Shown here: piece by piece, positions 61,701-64,000 of the stretch
Position numbering within the stretch: the stretch's first letter is position 1
Layout of the letters: each line of letters opens with the position of its first letter
Assembly (NCBI GenBank): GCA_020736575.1
Contig: JAGPYM010000063.1
Coordinates: 62,001 to 126,000 of the forward strand
Origin: Thelonectria olida
Taxonomy: Eukaryota; Ascomycota; Sordariomycetes; Hypocreales; Nectriaceae
Reading direction: 5' to 3'
DNA: 64,000 nucleotides
Notes under the pieces: model-generated
The model's database searches: none
The model's input: the letters and a program-made list of their open reading frames with translations, nothing else
Told to the model about the DNA's origin: nothing
Made by a program: the position numbers and the translations under genes

Positions 61701-64000
61701 CCCTCATCAAGAACTGTCGCGTCCTGTTTCCCTTGACGGCGTCATCGGTAGCACCGTCTCCACCGTCACCCGTTGAGATGGCCAAGAGCTCTGCCGCGGC
61801 GGCCACACGCTTCCACACCGGATCATCCACTTTCGTCGCGTAATTCGTGACATAATAAATAAGGGCCATGGTCTTGCGCTGCGTCGCAATGAAGGAGATG
61901 TCGTGGTTGTGCCGGAGCCCCACGGCCATGGCCTTGTTCCACCGATTCACCATGTTGTGCGTCCTGCGAATCTGCAGCACGCCGTCTGGCGTGAATGCAG
62001 TTTTGTCGACCAATCTCCATGGCGCCTTGAACCGACAGAGATCCCCTTTCCGCCCTCCTTTACCCAGGGAGTACTTGACACAGGTTGGGCTATGCGTGTG
62101 GATCTGTGTCGCGCCGGCACAGAAGTTTGCCTCCTCGTCGAATGAGGCCGAGAACTGTTCGGTGTTGTCCAGAAGGGAGGAAATGTCGGACGTCACCGAT
62201 CGCTCCGCTTGCACGGCGCAGAACCCTTCCTGGTCGAGATCCTGCCTAGCATGTCAGCTTAGCCCCGGTTGTCCATCGGGAGAACACTTCAAGCAGTCAG
62301 CGACGCGCCTTGTGGGCATTATTACCTCGGAGAAGACACTATCCACGTATCGAATGATTCGCTCACGATACGCCGCCTGATCCTCCCCGTGGACGTCGGC
62401 AAGCATCGAGCTCAGATGTGAGTTTCCGTGCAACCAGAGCAGCCCATGAACATGAAGCGCCCCTCGTTCGTTGGTCTCCACAGCGCCATAGTACTTGCTG
62501 ATGCGCCCGAATACCGACTCTTCCCCGACTTTCACGTAATGATCGAAAAAGAGCTTCATCTCTCGGTGGAAGAATATGGCGGAGCTCATGGGATCTGAGA
62601 TGGCCAGCCGTGTCCGTTTGTAGGCATTTCCAAGGCTTTCGAGAAACTCCTCGGCCTCGTCAGGGTCGCGTGTGCGGTATGCCACCAGTCGCAGTTTCAC
62701 GGGATTTGTAATGTCATTCGGGTTGAGAGTGAACCAGATGGCCGGCACGCCGTAGCCAACAATGAGCGACTGGATTTTCCGCCGCATATTGAGGCGGGCC
62801 TCTCTCGACATGGGCTGCCGGTGGCCGTACAGCGACAGGCTCCTGAGAAGCTCCTTTACACCACGGTCGGTCGTCTTGCCTGAGCTCTCCAGCTCGACCC
62901 TCGCCGCCGCTAACCTTTCTGCGGTCAGAGAGCGCACAATGCGCTCTACCTTGCGGAAATTCTTCCTCGTCACGCTCAGCATGCTGACGCGACGGTTCCT
63001 CGACCGCACACCCATGTTGAAGACAAGAAATGCAAAGACGTGGTGCAACGCAAATCGGCCACCATGGCGCCGGAGCACAATGTCGACCCACGTCTGAAGA
63101 TTCAAGTTTCGAGAGCCTACGAGGCCTCGCACAGCCGCCTCTGCCTCAACAGTCCCATCTCGCAAGTCGGTCGCCTTTCCCGCTTCGAGGATGGCCTCTT
63201 CAACCAATCTTGGTCCTCCGACGCCAAACGGGAACAAGGTCGGGAACGTCTTCGCAAAGAACGAGACATCAAACGAGTCGGCGAATTCGTCCCCGCGAGA
63301 AACATGAATGTACGGCTCAGAGTCGTCAGCATGCCCCCGCCGCCTTTCAGCCGAGGATCCAACCCATGTTCTCGGGCCAATATGGCCAGTCCCAGCACCT
63401 TCACCGACGGCGTCGCAAGCAAACCTCAATTTCTCGACGTCCGCTACGTCCGGCGGTCCGTCCAGCGGAAACATTCCAGAAGAGGTGACCTCATTGATCG
63501 GTATCTTGACCTGGTCAGCCTCCGCTCCGCCTTCACATTGAGACGTGTTTGCCTCGTCCGTCGCTGGTCCTCCGGTCTTGCATGCTGGCGCGTCTTCTCC
63601 TTGGTTGAGCAGAGAGAAGATTTCCTCGATATCCACCGAACCCTCGTCGTCCATGGCGCGCTCCGTGGGCGGCACCACTTGCGCCGTTCGTGTCTTTTCC
63701 CACGCTGACGGCTCGTTCCGCTCCATGCGATCGTACACCAACGACGGCACCCCATGCGGCGGCGGGGCTCCCCAACTCTCCATCTCCGCCGCGTCGATCT
63801 CAATCTCAGCATAGTGTGGATTGTTCTTCTTCAGCCAGACAATGGCCCTCTCAACGACTCGCCGCCTCACCGATAGGAGGCTTGAAAGATCGCTCGGTCC
63901 CGGCTTCTCCGCGCCCTGCCACGAGACGTGGATCTCGTCCATGACTTGCAAAAGCGGATGGGGTAGCACTTTGGTGGCCAGCTCCTGCACGTTGTTTGGA
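58704..64000 (-). CDS. Helitron Rep-helicase (RepHel), 5' end beyond the window
   Basis: Three exons on the minus strand: 64000-62326 (open at the window edge), 62241-61208 and 61146-58704, with GT-AG introns of 84 and 61 nt keeping one frame of over 1,700 residues. Exon 1 has the Helitron-like N domain and the HUH nuclease motif (GALHVHGLLWL). Exon 2 has the catalytic tyrosines (YYVTNYATK). Exon 3 is a PIF1-family helicase with Walker A GGEGGTGKSRVIE, Walker B VIDEVSMLGA, and FCGDFHQFRPV through the C-terminal YVQLSRCRTLDGI. Rep nicks and joins single strands for rolling-circle transposition; the helicase unwinds. No stop or shift seen, so it may be functional. Long frames on the opposite strand are shadows of this GC-rich gene. 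Confidence 0.92.

Overview
The window is nuclear DNA of a filamentous ascomycete (Pezizomycotina; Sordariomycete-like as an inference, species not determined). Evidence: short GT-AG introns (about 45-90 nt) in almost every host gene, recognisable fungal orthologues (TFIIH subunit Tfb2, the AMPK gamma subunit Snf4, fungal TM-RING-H2 proteins, a C2H2 protein of the kind linked to fungal NLR-like genes), and a DNA element full of Trp-to-stop changes that look like repeat-induced point mutation (RIP). Layout. 1-4.1 kb is ordinary host sequence: the end of a multi-pass membrane protein, a hotdog-fold thioesterase (minus strand) and tfb2. 4.3-19.7 kb is the first transposon block: an intact MULE-type transposase (MULE-A); a RIP-damaged MULE (MULE-B, 8162-16496) with about 72-bp terminal inverted repeats (TIRs); an apparently intact Ty3/Gypsy chromovirus nested in it (9510-14967, identical 199-bp LTRs, 5-bp target duplication TAAGC); an intact MULE (MULE-C, 16506-19434, identical 87-bp TIRs); and half a Tc1/mariner element cut by MULE-C. 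21.3-23.4 kb is snf4. 23.6-25 kb holds decayed host-gene pieces (alpha/beta-hydrolase domain, Rho-type GTPase). 26-32 kb carries two related TM-RING-H2 genes on either side of a pogo/Fot1-like element with one stop codon and a C2H2 zinc-finger gene. 33.6-42.8 kb is a second nested pile: a MULE tail fragment, an intact hAT (hAT-A), a fragment of another hAT, and hAT-B, whose first exon is split by an apparently intact pogo-like element (pogo-2). 43.9-44.6 kb is a small four-exon gene with two DINKG-type motifs resembling the MABP beta-prism signature. 45.9-47 kb holds a 790-bp mariner-type MITE and a 165-bp hairpin; 47.2-48.4 kb holds a membrane-protein pseudogene and a Helitron helicase fragment. 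52.2-56.6 kb is a Ty1/copia element with identical LTRs that has lost the end of gag and the protease. 56.6-57.5 kb is a pogo TIR remnant forming the 3' end of a divergent Skp1-like gene. 58.7 kb to the window end is a Helitron Rep-helicase gene on the minus strand, joined through two introns and continuing past the window. How the parts relate: the host genes look unrelated to one another; the nesting gives a relative clock (MULE-B inserted and RIPed, then Gypsy; hAT-B before pogo-2; a pogo relative inserted at the Skp1-like gene, its remnant now abutting the copia element). The strongest non-routine signals are translational and priming signals of the retroelements: a complete -1 frameshift site between gag and pol of the Gypsy element, a Tf1-style self-priming site directly after its 5' LTR, and a half-tRNA-iMet primer site in the copia element. 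No rRNA, tRNA or CRISPR was recognised.
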